Shown piece by piece: positions 22,637 through 31,837 of a stretch of 64,000 nt of DNA (within the stretch, counting starts at the first letter, position 1; every line of letters begins with the position of its first letter). This stretch comes from an uncultured Alistipes sp. (GTDB taxonomy: Bacteria > Bacteroidota > Bacteroidia > Bacteroidales > Rikenellaceae). Location: assembly GCA_910583985.1 (NCBI GenBank), contig CAJTYA010000005.1, forward strand, positions 91,843 to 155,842, in the 5' to 3' direction. The notes under the pieces were generated by a model. The model did not search any database, was not told where the DNA came from, and worked only from the letters and a program-made list of their open reading frames with translations. Both the position numbers and the translations under genes were made by a program.

Positions 22637-23785
22637 ATGGCAGGAATCTACATCCACATCCCTTTCTGCAAAAGCAAATGCTACTACTGCGACTTCTATT
22701 CCAGCACGGCGCTCGCGAATAAAAAGGCCGTACTGGAAACCGTCGCAGAAGAATTGCGGCGGCGCGCCTCTTTTTTAGGCGGCGAAACGGTCCGGACGGT
22801 CTACTTCGGCGGCGGCACGCCCTCGCTGTGTACACCGGCCGAAATAGGCGGCCTGCTGGCGACCGTGCGCGGGAAGTTCGACACCCTGTTCGAGGAAATC
22901 ACCGTCGAAGCCAACCCCGACGACCTGACGGACGGCTACCTTTCCGCCCTCCGCGACGAGGGCGTCGGACGGCTCAGCATCGGCATCCAGTCCTTCGACG
23001 ACCGCGATCTGCGGTTCATGCACCGGCGCCACGACGCAGCCACGGCGCTCCGGGCCGTGGAACGGGCCCGCAAGGCGGGATTCGACAACCTGACCATCGA
23101 CCTGATCTACGGCCTTCCCGGAGCAGACCTCCGGCGATGGGCCGACAACCTCCGGCAGGCCGTCGCGCTGGACGTTCCCCATCTTTCGGCCTACCACCTC
23201 ACCATCGAGGAGGGAACGGTTTTCGGACGACGGGCGGCCCGCGGGATGCTCGCCGAAATCCCTTCCGAACGAAGCCGGGCGGAATACGCCTTGCTGGAAG
23301 AGACGCTCGCTGCCGCCGGGTACGAACATTACGAAATATCGAACTTCGCACGCCCCGGCTTCCGGGCCCTCCACAATTCGAACTACTGGAACGGCACGCC
23401 CTATCTGGGTGTCGGACCGGCAGCCCATTCCTACGACGGGGCATGCCTGCGGCAATGGAACACGGCGCACATCGGACGCTATCTGGAACAGGCGCCCGAA
23501 AACCGGCATCTCCACAGCGAAACGCTCTCCGCGACGATGCGCTATAACGAATTCGTCATGACCGCCCTGCGGACCGCCGAAGGCGTCGATACCGAACGGC
23601 TGCGGGAACGATTCGGGGCACGCAAATTGCAATATTTCACGGCGCAGGCGCAAAAACATCTCGCCCGGAATACGATCCTGCGGAATAATTCCGTATATTA
23701 CATTCCGAGCGATCGCTTTCTGATTTCGGACGGGATCATCGCCGACCTTTTCTATGTCGGACCGGACCGGGAAACGGACGAATGA
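22637..23785 (+). CDS. hemW: Radical SAM heme chaperone HemW
   Basis: HemN-like radical SAM protein of about 382 residues. HemW proteins bind heme and insert it into respiratory enzymes; many are misannotated as coproporphyrinogen oxidase. The start MAGIYIHIPFCKSKCYYCDF gives the radical SAM cysteines in the C-x3-C-x2-C arrangement only eleven residues in. The lack of the longer N-terminal extension of true HemN favours HemW. Also seen are YFGGGTPS, EANPDDLT, RLSIGIQSF, DLIYGLPG and YHLTIEEGT. The longer frame from 22550 is not used. It ends 39 bp before the glycogen fusion gene. Confidence 0.92.
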   Translation: MAGIYIHIPFCKSKCYYCDFYSSTALANKKAVLETVAEELRRRASFLGGETVRTVYFGGGTPSLCTPAEIGGLLATVRGKFDTLFEEITVEANPDDLTDGYLSALRDEGVGRLSIGIQSFDDRDLRFMHRRHDAATALRAVERARKAGFDNLTIDLIYGLPGADLRRWADNLRQAVALDVPHLSAYHLTIEEGTVFGRRAARGMLAEIPSERSRAEYALLEETLAAAGYEHYEISNFARPGFRALHNSNYWNGTPYLGVGPAAHSYDGACLRQWNTAHIGRYLEQAPENRHLHSETLSATMRYNEFVMTALRTAEGVDTERLRERFGARKLQYFTAQAQKHLARNTILRNNSVYYIPSDRFLISDGIIADLFYVGPDRETDE

Positions 23786-23824
23786 CGCCGGAAACACATA
23801 AAAACCAAATAGACAACAATCGAC

Positions 23825-26800
23825 ATGTCGGAAACGAAAAAAAACGCCGGACTCGCTCCGGACTACCTGTTCGAAGTGAGCTGGGAAGTGTGCAACAAAG
23901 TGGGGGGCATCCACACCGTCGTCGCCACCAAAGCGCTGACGCTTGAGCGACGGCTGGGCGACCGCTACATTCTCATCGGTCCCGACGTCCACCGCGAGGA
24001 CGCGAACCTCGAATTCGAGGAGCTGCCCGACCTGCTCAAGGAGTGGAAACAAACCCTGCTGGCCAAGGACAACATACGGGTGAAGACCGGACGCTGGAAA
24101 ATCGAAGGCAATCCGATCGCCGTACTGGTCGACTTCAGCCAGTTCATATCGAACAAGGACGACATTCTGAAATTTCTGTGGGAAACCTACCGCGTCGACT
24201 CCATCAGCGGCCAATGGGACTATGTCGAACCCGTACTGTTCGGCACGGCCGCCGGCAAGGTGATCGAAAGCTACGTGAACTTTTACTGCAAGCCGACCGA
24301 CCGGATCGTCGCCCAGTTCCACGAATGGATGACGTCGAGCGGGGGACTCTACCTCCAGAAACACTCGCCCTACGTGGCCACCGTATTCACGACGCACGCC
24401 ACGGTCATGGGCCGCAGCATCGCGGGCAACGGCCTGCCGCTCTACGGCGACATGGCGAAACTCAACGCCGACGAACTGGCCCGACGCTTCGGCGTCGTCG
24501 CCAAGCACTCGCTCGAAAAAACGGCGGCGTTCCATTACGACTGCTTCACGACGGTGAGCAACCTGACGGCACGGGAATGCCGCCATCTGCTGGGCAAGAA
24601 TACGGACATGGTCACCCCGAACGGCTTCGAGGACGACTTCGTGTGGCCGGCCGAAGAGCTCGCCCGCAAGCGGGCCGACTCGCGCGCCCTGATGATCCGC
24701 GTGGCCGAAGCCTGCCTCGGCGTGCATTACGACAAGGAACCGCTCATCGTGGGCACCAGCGGGCGGTACGAATTCAAGAACAAGGGGCTCGACGTCTTCG
24801 TCAACTCGCTGCTCCGGCTCGCCGAAAGCGACTCGCTCGAACGTCCGGTGCTGGCCTACGTCACCGTGCCGGCCGGCAACGACGGTCCCCGGCAGGACCT
24901 CCGGGCCCGGCTCGCCGACCCGGAGGCGCCGCTCGACGGCTCCGCCCCGCGCCACACGACGCACTGGCTCTCGAACCCCGAATGGGACCCCATCGTCCGA
25001 CGGATACGCGGCTCGAAACTCGAAGAGGCGACCTGTCCCGTGCAGTTGGTCTTCGTTCCCTCGTACCTCGACGGGCACGACGGCATCTTCGAGAAGCACT
25101 ACTACGAACTGCTCTGCGGCATGGACGTGACGGTCTTCCCGTCGTATTACGAGCCGTGGGGCTATACGCCGCTCGAAAGCATCGCCTTCTCGGTGCCCAC
25201 CGTCACCACATCACTGACCGGCTTCGGGCAGTGGGTGGCCGAAAAGCTCGACGAGCACAAGGGCGTCGAGGTGATCGCCCGGACCGACACGAACGACGCC
25301 GAGGTAGTCGAGAAGATCGCCTCCTCGCTGGCCGAATACAGCTTCATGGACGAGGAAGAATACGAATCGTTCCGGCGGTCGGCGCTCGAAATTTCCCGCA
25401 TCGCGCTCTGGGAAAACCTCATCGAATTTTACGACCGGGCCTATGCCGCGGCACTCGCGAGAATGGCTTCGCGCAACAGGGAAAGCCTCTACCGGAACAA
25501 CAGCGCCTACGACGAACAGATCAACTTCGTCCGCCAGCAGCTCGTCAGCGACTCGCCCTCGTGGCGGCGGCTGATGGTCGAACGCAAGCTCCCCGAAAGG
25601 CTCCACCCGCTCGAAGTGCTGTCCAAGAACCTGTGGTGGTCGTGGACGATGGCGGCTTACGAGCTGTTCGAATACATCGACAGGCCGCTGTGGGTCAAGT
25701 GCGAGAAAAATCCGATCGACTTCCTCGACAAACTCAAATACTCCCGCCTGCTCTCGCTCGAAAAGGACGAGATTTTCCTCGGCAAGATGGACGCCGTCTA
25801 CGCCCGCTTCCGGGCATACATGGACGAGAAAAAGGAGGCCCGCGAACCGAAGATCGCCTATTTCAGCATGGAATACGGCCTGCACAGCTCGCTGAAGATC
25901 TATTCGGGCGGGCTGGGCATTCTGGCAGGCGACTACCTCAAGGAGGCCAGCGACAAGAACGTGCCGATGGTAGCCGTGGGCCTGCTCTACCGCTACGGCT
26001 ACTTCACGCAGCGGCTCTCGGCTTCGGGCGCGCAGGAGGCCAGCTACGAGGCCCAGAATTTCCAGAAGCTGCCCATCACTCCCGTCCGCGACGAGGCGGG
26101 CAACTGGGTCAGCGTCCAGATCGCCTTCCCCGGACGCACCGTCACGGCCCGCCTCTGGCGGTGCGACGTGGGACGGACCGAACTCTATCTGCTCGACACC
26201 GACCACGACCTGAATCAGGACGAAGACCGTTCGATCACCTATCACCTCTACGGAGGTGACTGGGAAAACCGGCTCAAACAGGAGATGCTGCTGGGCATCG
26301 GCGGCATCCGCGCCCTCAACGCCTTGGGCATCCGGCAGGACGTCTACCACTGCAACGAGGGACACGCCGCCCTCATCGGCATCGAACGCATCCGCGACCT
26401 GATCCACGAACAAAGGCTCTCGTTCGGCGAAGCGCTGGAAGTCGTCCGCTCGTCGGCGCTCTTCACGACGCACACGCCGGTTCCGGCCGGGCACGACGCT
26501 TTCCCGGAGTCGATGATCCGGCAGTACATGTCGCACTATCCCGACCGGTTAGGCATCACGTGGGAACAGTTCGTCAATTTAGGCAAAACCGACCCGAACG
26601 ACCCCAACGAAAAATTCTCAATGAGCTTTCTGGCCTGCAACCTCTCGCAGGAGGTCAACGGCGTGAGCTGGCTGCACGGCGAGGTAAGCAAGGACATCCT
26701 CGGCGGCATGTGGCCCGGCTACTTCAAGGACGAGCTGCATATCGGCTACGTCACCAACGGCGTGCACTTCCCCACATGGTGCGCCTCGAACTTGCGCAAG

Positions 26801-28090
26801 CTCTACGCCCGGTACTTCGGCGAAGGGTTCCTCGGCAAGGAATACGACATCCCGGCATGGCAGAAAGTCCGCGAAATCGAGGATTCGGAGCTGTGGGCGG
26901 AACGCATGGTCCTGAAAAACAAACTCATCGACCATATCAAAACGCGTGTGAGCGATCCCAAGCAGTTCCGCTTCGACTCGCCGCGCCAAATGATCCGCAT
27001 TCAGGACTCGCTGAAGCCCGACGTGCTGACGATCGGCTTCGCCCGGCGGTTCGCCACCTACAAGCGGGCCCACCTGCTCTTCACGAACCTCGACCGGCTC
27101 GACGGCATCGTCAACAACCCGCAGCGCCCCGTGCAGTTCATCTTCGCCGGCAAGGCCCATCCCAACGACAAGCCGGGACAGGACCTCATCAAGCGCATCG
27201 TCGAGGTGGCCGCCATGCCGCAGTTCACGGGCAAGATCATCTTCCTGCAAAACTACGACATGGAGCTGGCCCGGCGCATGGTGCAGGGCGTGGACGTATG
27301 GCTCAACACGCCGACCCGTCCGCTCGAAGCCTCCGGCACCAGCGGCGAGAAGGCCGTGATGAACGGCGTGATGCAGTTCAGCGTGCTGGACGGATGGTGG
27401 GTCGAAGGCTACAAGCCGGGCGGCGGATGGATGCTGCCCATGGAACGCACGTTCGAGGACCAAGGCTTCCAGAACGAAATGGACGCCGAGATGATCTACA
27501 ACACGATCGAAGAGGAAATCGCCCCGAAATACTACGACAGGGGCGAAGACGGCATCCCGCACGAATGGGTCGCCGCCGTCAAGACCTGCGTGGCGGACAT
27601 CGCCTCGAACTTCACCACGAACCGCATGCTCGCCGACTACGAGGAACGCTTCTACCGCAAGCTCTTCGAGCGCAACCGGGCGATGACAGCCGACGACTTC
27701 GCCATGGCCCGCGAGATCGCCGCATGGAAACGGCGCGTGAGCGGCGTGTGGGACCGCATCCGTATCCTCAACGTCAAACAGTTCGACATGGGGCGCGAAG
27801 CCATCATGACGGGCCATAATTACGACGTGGAGGTAACGGTGGACATCGACGAGCTGCAACCCGAAGAGATCGGCGTCGAAATGATCGTCGCCGACCAGAT
27901 CACCGACGGACAGGTGCGCGTGACGACCCGCCGGGAACTCCGGTTCGAAAAGCGGGACGGCTCGCGGGTGCTCTACTCGACCGGCTTCACGCCCGAATCG
28001 ACCGGCTCGTTCGATCTGGCCATCCGCGTCTTCCCCAAGAACGACCGGCTGCCGCACCGGATGGACTTCGCGTTGGTCAAATGGGCCTGA
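23825..28090 (+). CDS. glgP: Fused glycogen synthase (GT3-like) and alpha-glucan phosphorylase (GT35)
   Basis: One 1421-residue polypeptide carries two enzymes of glycogen metabolism. Residues 1 to about 560 match GT3-type (eukaryotic/Bacteroidota-style) glycogen synthase: sugar-nucleotide motif KVGG at 25-28 and the retaining-GT motif E443-x7-E451 in FPSYYEPWGYTPLES. From about residue 589 the chain is a bacterial alpha-glucan phosphorylase of the short GlgP type: N-terminal LSKNLWWSW, YFSMEYGLHSSLKIYSGGLG, CNEGHAAL, GFARRFATYKRA and the PLP-lysine segment EASGTSGEKAVMNG with Lys1176. No stop codon or frameshift lies between the halves. Synthesis and phosphorolysis would therefore be physically linked. 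A strong terminator follows the gene. Confidence 0.93.
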   Translation: MSETKKNAGLAPDYLFEVSWEVCNKVGGIHTVVATKALTLERRLGDRYILIGPDVHREDANLEFEELPDLLKEWKQTLLAKDNIRVKTGRWKIEGNPIAVLVDFSQFISNKDDILKFLWETYRVDSISGQWDYVEPVLFGTAAGKVIESYVNFYCKPTDRIVAQFHEWMTSSGGLYLQKHSPYVATVFTTHATVMGRSIAGNGLPLYGDMAKLNADELARRFGVVAKHSLEKTAAFHYDCFTTVSNLTARECRHLLGKNTDMVTPNGFEDDFVWPAEELARKRADSRALMIRVAEACLGVHYDKEPLIVGTSGRYEFKNKGLDVFVNSLLRLAESDSLERPVLAYVTVPAGNDGPRQDLRARLADPEAPLDGSAPRHTTHWLSNPEWDPIVRRIRGSKLEEATCPVQLVFVPSYLDGHDGIFEKHYYELLCGMDVTVFPSYYEPWGYTPLESIAFSVPTVTTSLTGFGQWVAEKLDEHKGVEVIARTDTNDAEVVEKIASSLAEYSFMDEEEYESFRRSALEISRIALWENLIEFYDRAYAAALARMASRNRESLYRNNSAYDEQINFVRQQLVSDSPSWRRLMVERKLPERLHPLEVLSKNLWWSWTMAAYELFEYIDRPLWVKCEKNPIDFLDKLKYSRLLSLEKDEIFLGKMDAVYARFRAYMDEKKEAREPKIAYFSMEYGLHSSLKIYSGGLGILAGDYLKEASDKNVPMVAVGLLYRYGYFTQRLSASGAQEASYEAQNFQKLPITPVRDEAGNWVSVQIAFPGRTVTARLWRCDVGRTELYLLDTDHDLNQDEDRSITYHLYGGDWENRLKQEMLLGIGGIRALNALGIRQDVYHCNEGHAALIGIERIRDLIHEQRLSFGEALEVVRSSALFTTHTPVPAGHDAFPESMIRQYMSHYPDRLGITWEQFVNLGKTDPNDPNEKFSMSFLACNLSQEVNGVSWLHGEVSKDILGGMWPGYFKDELHIGYVTNGVHFPTWCASNLRKLYARYFGEGFLGKEYDIPAWQKVREIEDSELWAERMVLKNKLIDHIKTRVSDPKQFRFDSPRQMIRIQDSLKPDVLTIGFARRFATYKRAHLLFTNLDRLDGIVNNPQRPVQFIFAGKAHPNDKPGQDLIKRIVEVAAMPQFTGKIIFLQNYDMELARRMVQGVDVWLNTPTRPLEASGTSGEKAVMNGVMQFSVLDGWWVEGYKPGGGWMLPMERTFEDQGFQNEMDAEMIYNTIEEEIAPKYYDRGEDGIPHEWVAAVKTCVADIASNFTTNRMLADYEERFYRKLFERNRAMTADDFAMAREIAAWKRRVSGVWDRIRILNVKQFDMGREAIMTGHNYDVEVTVDIDELQPEEIGVEMIVADQITDGQVRVTTRRELRFEKRDGSRVLYSTGFTPESTGSFDLAIRVFPKNDRLPHRMDFALVKWA

Positions 28091-28115
28091 CGGGAAGCGC
28101 CGCATTCCTTATCGA

Positions 28116-28149
28116 AAACGGGCGCGCCTCGGCCGAGGCGCGCCCGTTT
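28116..28149 (+). terminator. Intrinsic terminator after the glycogen fusion gene
   Basis: A perfect palindrome with 17-bp arms (28116-28132 and 28133-28149), which will form a hairpin with a small loop, ending in GTTT. It lies about 25 bp past the stop. The right side has few further T residues. Confidence 0.75.
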
Positions 28150-28321
28150 CGTAAAAACACACGGACGGCACGTCATGAAAGGCCGCTGCGCACCGCACGG
28201 ACATCCGCCCCGGCAGGCTCCCTCAAAAGCAAAAATACGAGCAGGCGAAACCTATTTTCCGAAAACGGACCGGCGGGGCGGCGCACATACGATATTTCTG
28301 AAAAATAGTTTGGCCGTATTC

Positions 28322-28352
28322 TTGAAAAGGTCTTAAAGTTTTCTTAAATTTA
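28322..28352 (+). promoter_or_regulatory. Possible promoter of the debranching-enzyme operon
   Basis: TTG (28322-28324), 20 bp, then TAAATTTA (28345-28352), one base from TAnnTTTG, ending 28 bp before the ATG. Confidence 0.4.
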
Positions 28353-28380
28353 CGGGTAAGAACAAAAAACGCATCGAGCT

Positions 28381-30318
28381 ATGGCTGTTCTACATTTTGA
28401 CAAAAACGAGCTGGGCAATCTGGAATATTCCCTGCGGAGGGAAATGCTCAGCACGAACCGGGCGGGAGGCTACATGAGCACGACGATCGTCTGCTGCAAC
28501 ACGCGCAAATACCACGGACTGATGGTATGCCCCCGCAACGACGAAGACGAGAACAACTACGTGCTGCTGTCGTCGGTGGACGAGACCGTCGTCCAGCACG
28601 ACCAGTCGTTCAATCTGGCCATCCACCGGTTTCCCGGCGTCTACGAGCCCAGAGGACACAAATACATCACCGATTTCACTTACACGCCCTCGCCGGCCAT
28701 CACCTACCGCGTGGGCGGCGTGATCCTGAAAAAGGAGCTGCTGTGGATCCATGCCCGGACGCAACTGCTCATCCGTTACACGCTGCTCGACGCCCGCTCG
28801 AAGACGCTGCTGCGACTGCGGCCTTTTCTGGCTTTCCGCGACCGGCACACGGTAGGACGGGCCAACCTCTTCGCCGACGGGCACAGCTACCCCGTTCCGG
28901 GCGGAGTGAAGAACCGGCTCTACGAAGGTTTCCCGTGGCTGCACATGCAACTCAACGTGCCGCACGAATTCGTCGCCGCGCCGGACTGGTATTACAATTT
29001 CGAATACGCCGAGGAGATCGAGCGGGGTTATCCCGGACACGAAGACTTGTTGACGACCGGTTACTTCGAAACCGAGATCGCCAAGGGCCAGAGCATCGTC
29101 TTCTCCTGCTCGATCGAAGAGGCCGATCCGCTCGCGCTCGAAAAAACGTTCGAGGAGGAACTCGCCCGGCGCTCGGACAAGAACGACTTCATTTCCTGCC
29201 TGCGCCATTCGGCCCGGCAGTTCATCGTCCGGCACGGCGACAAGACCGAGGCCGTGGCCGGCTATCCGTGGTTCGGACGATGGGGCCGCGACACGTTCAT
29301 CGCGCTGCCGGGCATCACATTAGCGCAGGACGACGCCCGCACGTGCCGCGAAGTGATCGACACGATGGTCGCCCAGATGAAAGACGGCCTGTTCCCAAAC
29401 ATGGGCGACGCCTACAACTCGGTCGACGCTCCGCTGTGGTTTTTCTGGACGCTTCAGGCCTTCGAGCCCTATGCCGGAGGAGCGAAAAAGATATGGGCGG
29501 CCTACAAGGAGCCCATCAAAGCCATCCTCGAAGCGTACCGCAACGGCACGAACCCCTATGTCCGCGTGGACGACAACGCGCTGGTGTGGGCCTCCCATCC
29601 CCGGTACGCCATGACGTGGATGGACGCCGTGGGAGCCGACGGACCCGTCACGGGCCGGGACGGCTACCAAGTCGAAATCAACGCCCTGTGGTACAACGCC
29701 GTCTGCTACGCGCTGGAACTGGCCCGAAAAGGCCGCGACAAGGCCTTCGTCGCCCGGTGGCAGGAGATGCCCGAAAAGATAAAGGCCTCGTTCCTCGACC
29801 GGTTCTGGTATCCGAAAGAGGAGTTTCTGGCCGACTACGTGGACGAAAACGGTCAGAACACCTACATCCGGCCCAACCAGATCATCGCCTGCTCGCTGCC
29901 CTACGGCATGCTGAACGACAGCATGAAGCTCTGCGTCATCGAGAAAGTCCGCCGCCACCTGCTCACCCCCAAGGGGCTCCGGACGCTGTCGCCCCGCAAT
30001 CCGCTCTACAAGGGCCACTACGGGGGCGACCAAGCTACGCGCGACAAAGCCTATCATCAGGGCACCGTATGGCCGTGGCTGCTCGAACATTACGTCCGGG
30101 CCAATTTCGACATGCAGGGAGCGGCGTTCCTGCCCGAAGCCAAGGACATCCTCCGGAACTTCGAGGAGGACATCAGCGTCAGCGGGATCGCCTCGATCAA
30201 CGAAATATACGACGGCGACCCGCCCCACCACCCCAGAGGCGCCGTTTCGCAGGCATGGAGCGTGGGAGCGGTTCTTCGCATCGAGCGGATGATCGAAGAA
30301 TTCGAAACGAAAAAATGA
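28381..30318 (+). CDS. Glycogen debranching enzyme (amylo-alpha-1,6-glucosidase)
   Basis: 645 residues. An N-terminal beta domain (STNRAGGYMSTTIVCCNTRKYHGLMV) is followed by a C-terminal (alpha/alpha)6 barrel typical of GDE_C proteins: YPWFGRWGRDTFIALPG, YNSVDAPLWFFWTLQAF, HQGTVWPWLLEHY and INEIYDGDPPHHPRGAVSQAWS. Residues W-GRD and the final NEIYDG/GA-QAW are where the catalytic acids of this class sit. It trims branch points for the phosphorylase encoded just upstream. It leads a set with a GT4 transferase and a GH57 enzyme, all on +. No signal peptide, so cytosolic. Confidence 0.92.
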   Translation: MAVLHFDKNELGNLEYSLRREMLSTNRAGGYMSTTIVCCNTRKYHGLMVCPRNDEDENNYVLLSSVDETVVQHDQSFNLAIHRFPGVYEPRGHKYITDFTYTPSPAITYRVGGVILKKELLWIHARTQLLIRYTLLDARSKTLLRLRPFLAFRDRHTVGRANLFADGHSYPVPGGVKNRLYEGFPWLHMQLNVPHEFVAAPDWYYNFEYAEEIERGYPGHEDLLTTGYFETEIAKGQSIVFSCSIEEADPLALEKTFEEELARRSDKNDFISCLRHSARQFIVRHGDKTEAVAGYPWFGRWGRDTFIALPGITLAQDDARTCREVIDTMVAQMKDGLFPNMGDAYNSVDAPLWFFWTLQAFEPYAGGAKKIWAAYKEPIKAILEAYRNGTNPYVRVDDNALVWASHPRYAMTWMDAVGADGPVTGRDGYQVEINALWYNAVCYALELARKGRDKAFVARWQEMPEKIKASFLDRFWYPKEEFLADYVDENGQNTYIRPNQIIACSLPYGMLNDSMKLCVIEKVRRHLLTPKGLRTLSPRNPLYKGHYGGDQATRDKAYHQGTVWPWLLEHYVRANFDMQGAAFLPEAKDILRNFEEDISVSGIASINEIYDGDPPHHPRGAVSQAWSVGAVLRIERMIEEFETKK

Positions 30319-30522
30319 CGCCGCGGGACGGCTTTGGAACGAACCGTGCATAGACGGTTCCGAAGTGCCCGCCTCTCTCCGGAGGTATCCCGCCCGCAAG
30401 CGGCGAAAGGCCGCCGGCCCGTAAAAAGCCCTCCGACGGGGCGGACCGGCACCGGCCACACGCAGCGTCCTCGCACGGAAAAAGACGACAGACAAGGAGT
30501 TGAACGCAATAAAAACAGACAG

Positions 30523-31824
30523 ATGAGAGTATTGATGTTCGGATGGGAATTCCCTCCCCATATAGCGGGAGGTCTGGGAACCGCATCTTACGGACTGACC
30601 AGAGGCCTCGCCAAACACGGCACGGAGGTGATCTTCGTCGTGCCCAAGGCCTACGGCGACGAAGACCAGCGGTTCGTGAAGGTGGTCAATGCCAGCGACG
30701 TGGAAACCCTCTACGGCGACAGCCGGCACGAGGACATCTGGGACAAGCTGACTTTCATCCATATCGACTCCAACATGATCCCCTACGTCTCGCCCGAAGA
30801 GTTCGAGGCGCGCTCGGAGGAATACCGCCGCACGGGACGGATCGCCACCGGCGGCGACCTGTGGAAGGAGCGGTTCGAATTTTCCGGCAAATACGGCGCC
30901 AACCTGATGGAAGAGGTGGCCCGCTACGCGATGGTCGCCGCGCAGGTGGCCCGCGATCTGGAAGGGCAGTTCGACCTGATCCACGCACACGACTGGCTGA
31001 CCTACTACGCCGGCATCGCCGCCAAGCGCGTATCGGGCAAGCCGCTCGTCGTACACATGCACGCCACCGAGTTCGACCGCAGCGGCGAACGCATCAACAA
31101 GGAGGTCTACGCCATCGAACGCGCCGGAATGGAAGCGGCCGACCGCGTCGTGGCGGTGAGCAACCTCACGCGCCGCATCGTCATCGACAAATACGGCATT
31201 CCGCCCGAAAAGGTCGTCACGGTGCACAACGCGGTACGGTTCGGATCGAAGGAGACCGAAGAGGAGAAGCGCGCCGTGGACGACAAGATCGTCACGTTTC
31301 TGGGCCGCATCACCTACCAGAAAGGACCGGACTACTTCGTCGAGGCGGCGGCCAAGGTGCTCAAGCGGATGTCGGGCGTGCGGTTCGTCATGGCCGGCAG
31401 CGGCGACATGCTCAACCACATCGTCCGCCGCGTAGCCAAACTGGGCATCGCCGACCGGTTCCACTTCACCGGTTTTCTCAAAGGCGACGAAGTACAGAAA
31501 ATGTTCGCGCTGAGCGACGTCTACGTCATGCCGTCCGTCTCCGAACCGTTCGGGATCTCGCCGCTCGAAGCCATGCGCTCGAACGTGCCGGTCATCATCT
31601 CCAAGCAGTCGGGCGTGGCCGAAGTGCTCGACTACGCCATCAAGGTGGACTACTGGGACGTGGACGCGCTGGCCGATGCGATCTACGGACTGATCCGCTA
31701 TCCGGTCCTCGCGGCCGTCTCGGCCGAAAAGGGGCTGGAGGAAGTCACCAGCCTGAAATGGGAAAACGCGGCGGCCGAACTGATCGAGGTTTACCGCAGC
31801 CTGACAGACACACGCAAAAACTAA
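30523..31824 (+). CDS. Glycosyltransferase family 4 (glucan synthase-like)
   Basis: 433-residue GT-B fold transferase. N-terminal GWEFPPHIAGGLGTASYGL carries the Gly-rich donor motif seen in bacterial glycogen/starch synthases. HAHDWLTYYAGIAAKR, VVAVSNLTRRIV and HNAVRF follow, then the C-terminal nucleotide-sugar site with YVMPSVSEPFGISPLEAM (E-x7-E). The neighbourhood (debranching enzyme upstream, GH57 13 bp downstream) points to alpha-glucan synthesis rather than lipopolysaccharide, but donor and acceptor cannot be read from sequence. I start at the ATG at 30523; the frame is open to 30334 without similarity. Confidence 0.88.
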   Translation: MRVLMFGWEFPPHIAGGLGTASYGLTRGLAKHGTEVIFVVPKAYGDEDQRFVKVVNASDVETLYGDSRHEDIWDKLTFIHIDSNMIPYVSPEEFEARSEEYRRTGRIATGGDLWKERFEFSGKYGANLMEEVARYAMVAAQVARDLEGQFDLIHAHDWLTYYAGIAAKRVSGKPLVVHMHATEFDRSGERINKEVYAIERAGMEAADRVVAVSNLTRRIVIDKYGIPPEKVVTVHNAVRFGSKETEEEKRAVDDKIVTFLGRITYQKGPDYFVEAAAKVLKRMSGVRFVMAGSGDMLNHIVRRVAKLGIADRFHFTGFLKGDEVQKMFALSDVYVMPSVSEPFGISPLEAMRSNVPVIISKQSGVAEVLDYAIKVDYWDVDALADAIYGLIRYPVLAAVSAEKGLEEVTSLKWENAAAELIEVYRSLTDTRKN

Positions 31825-31837
31825 AATTCGCAGCGCT

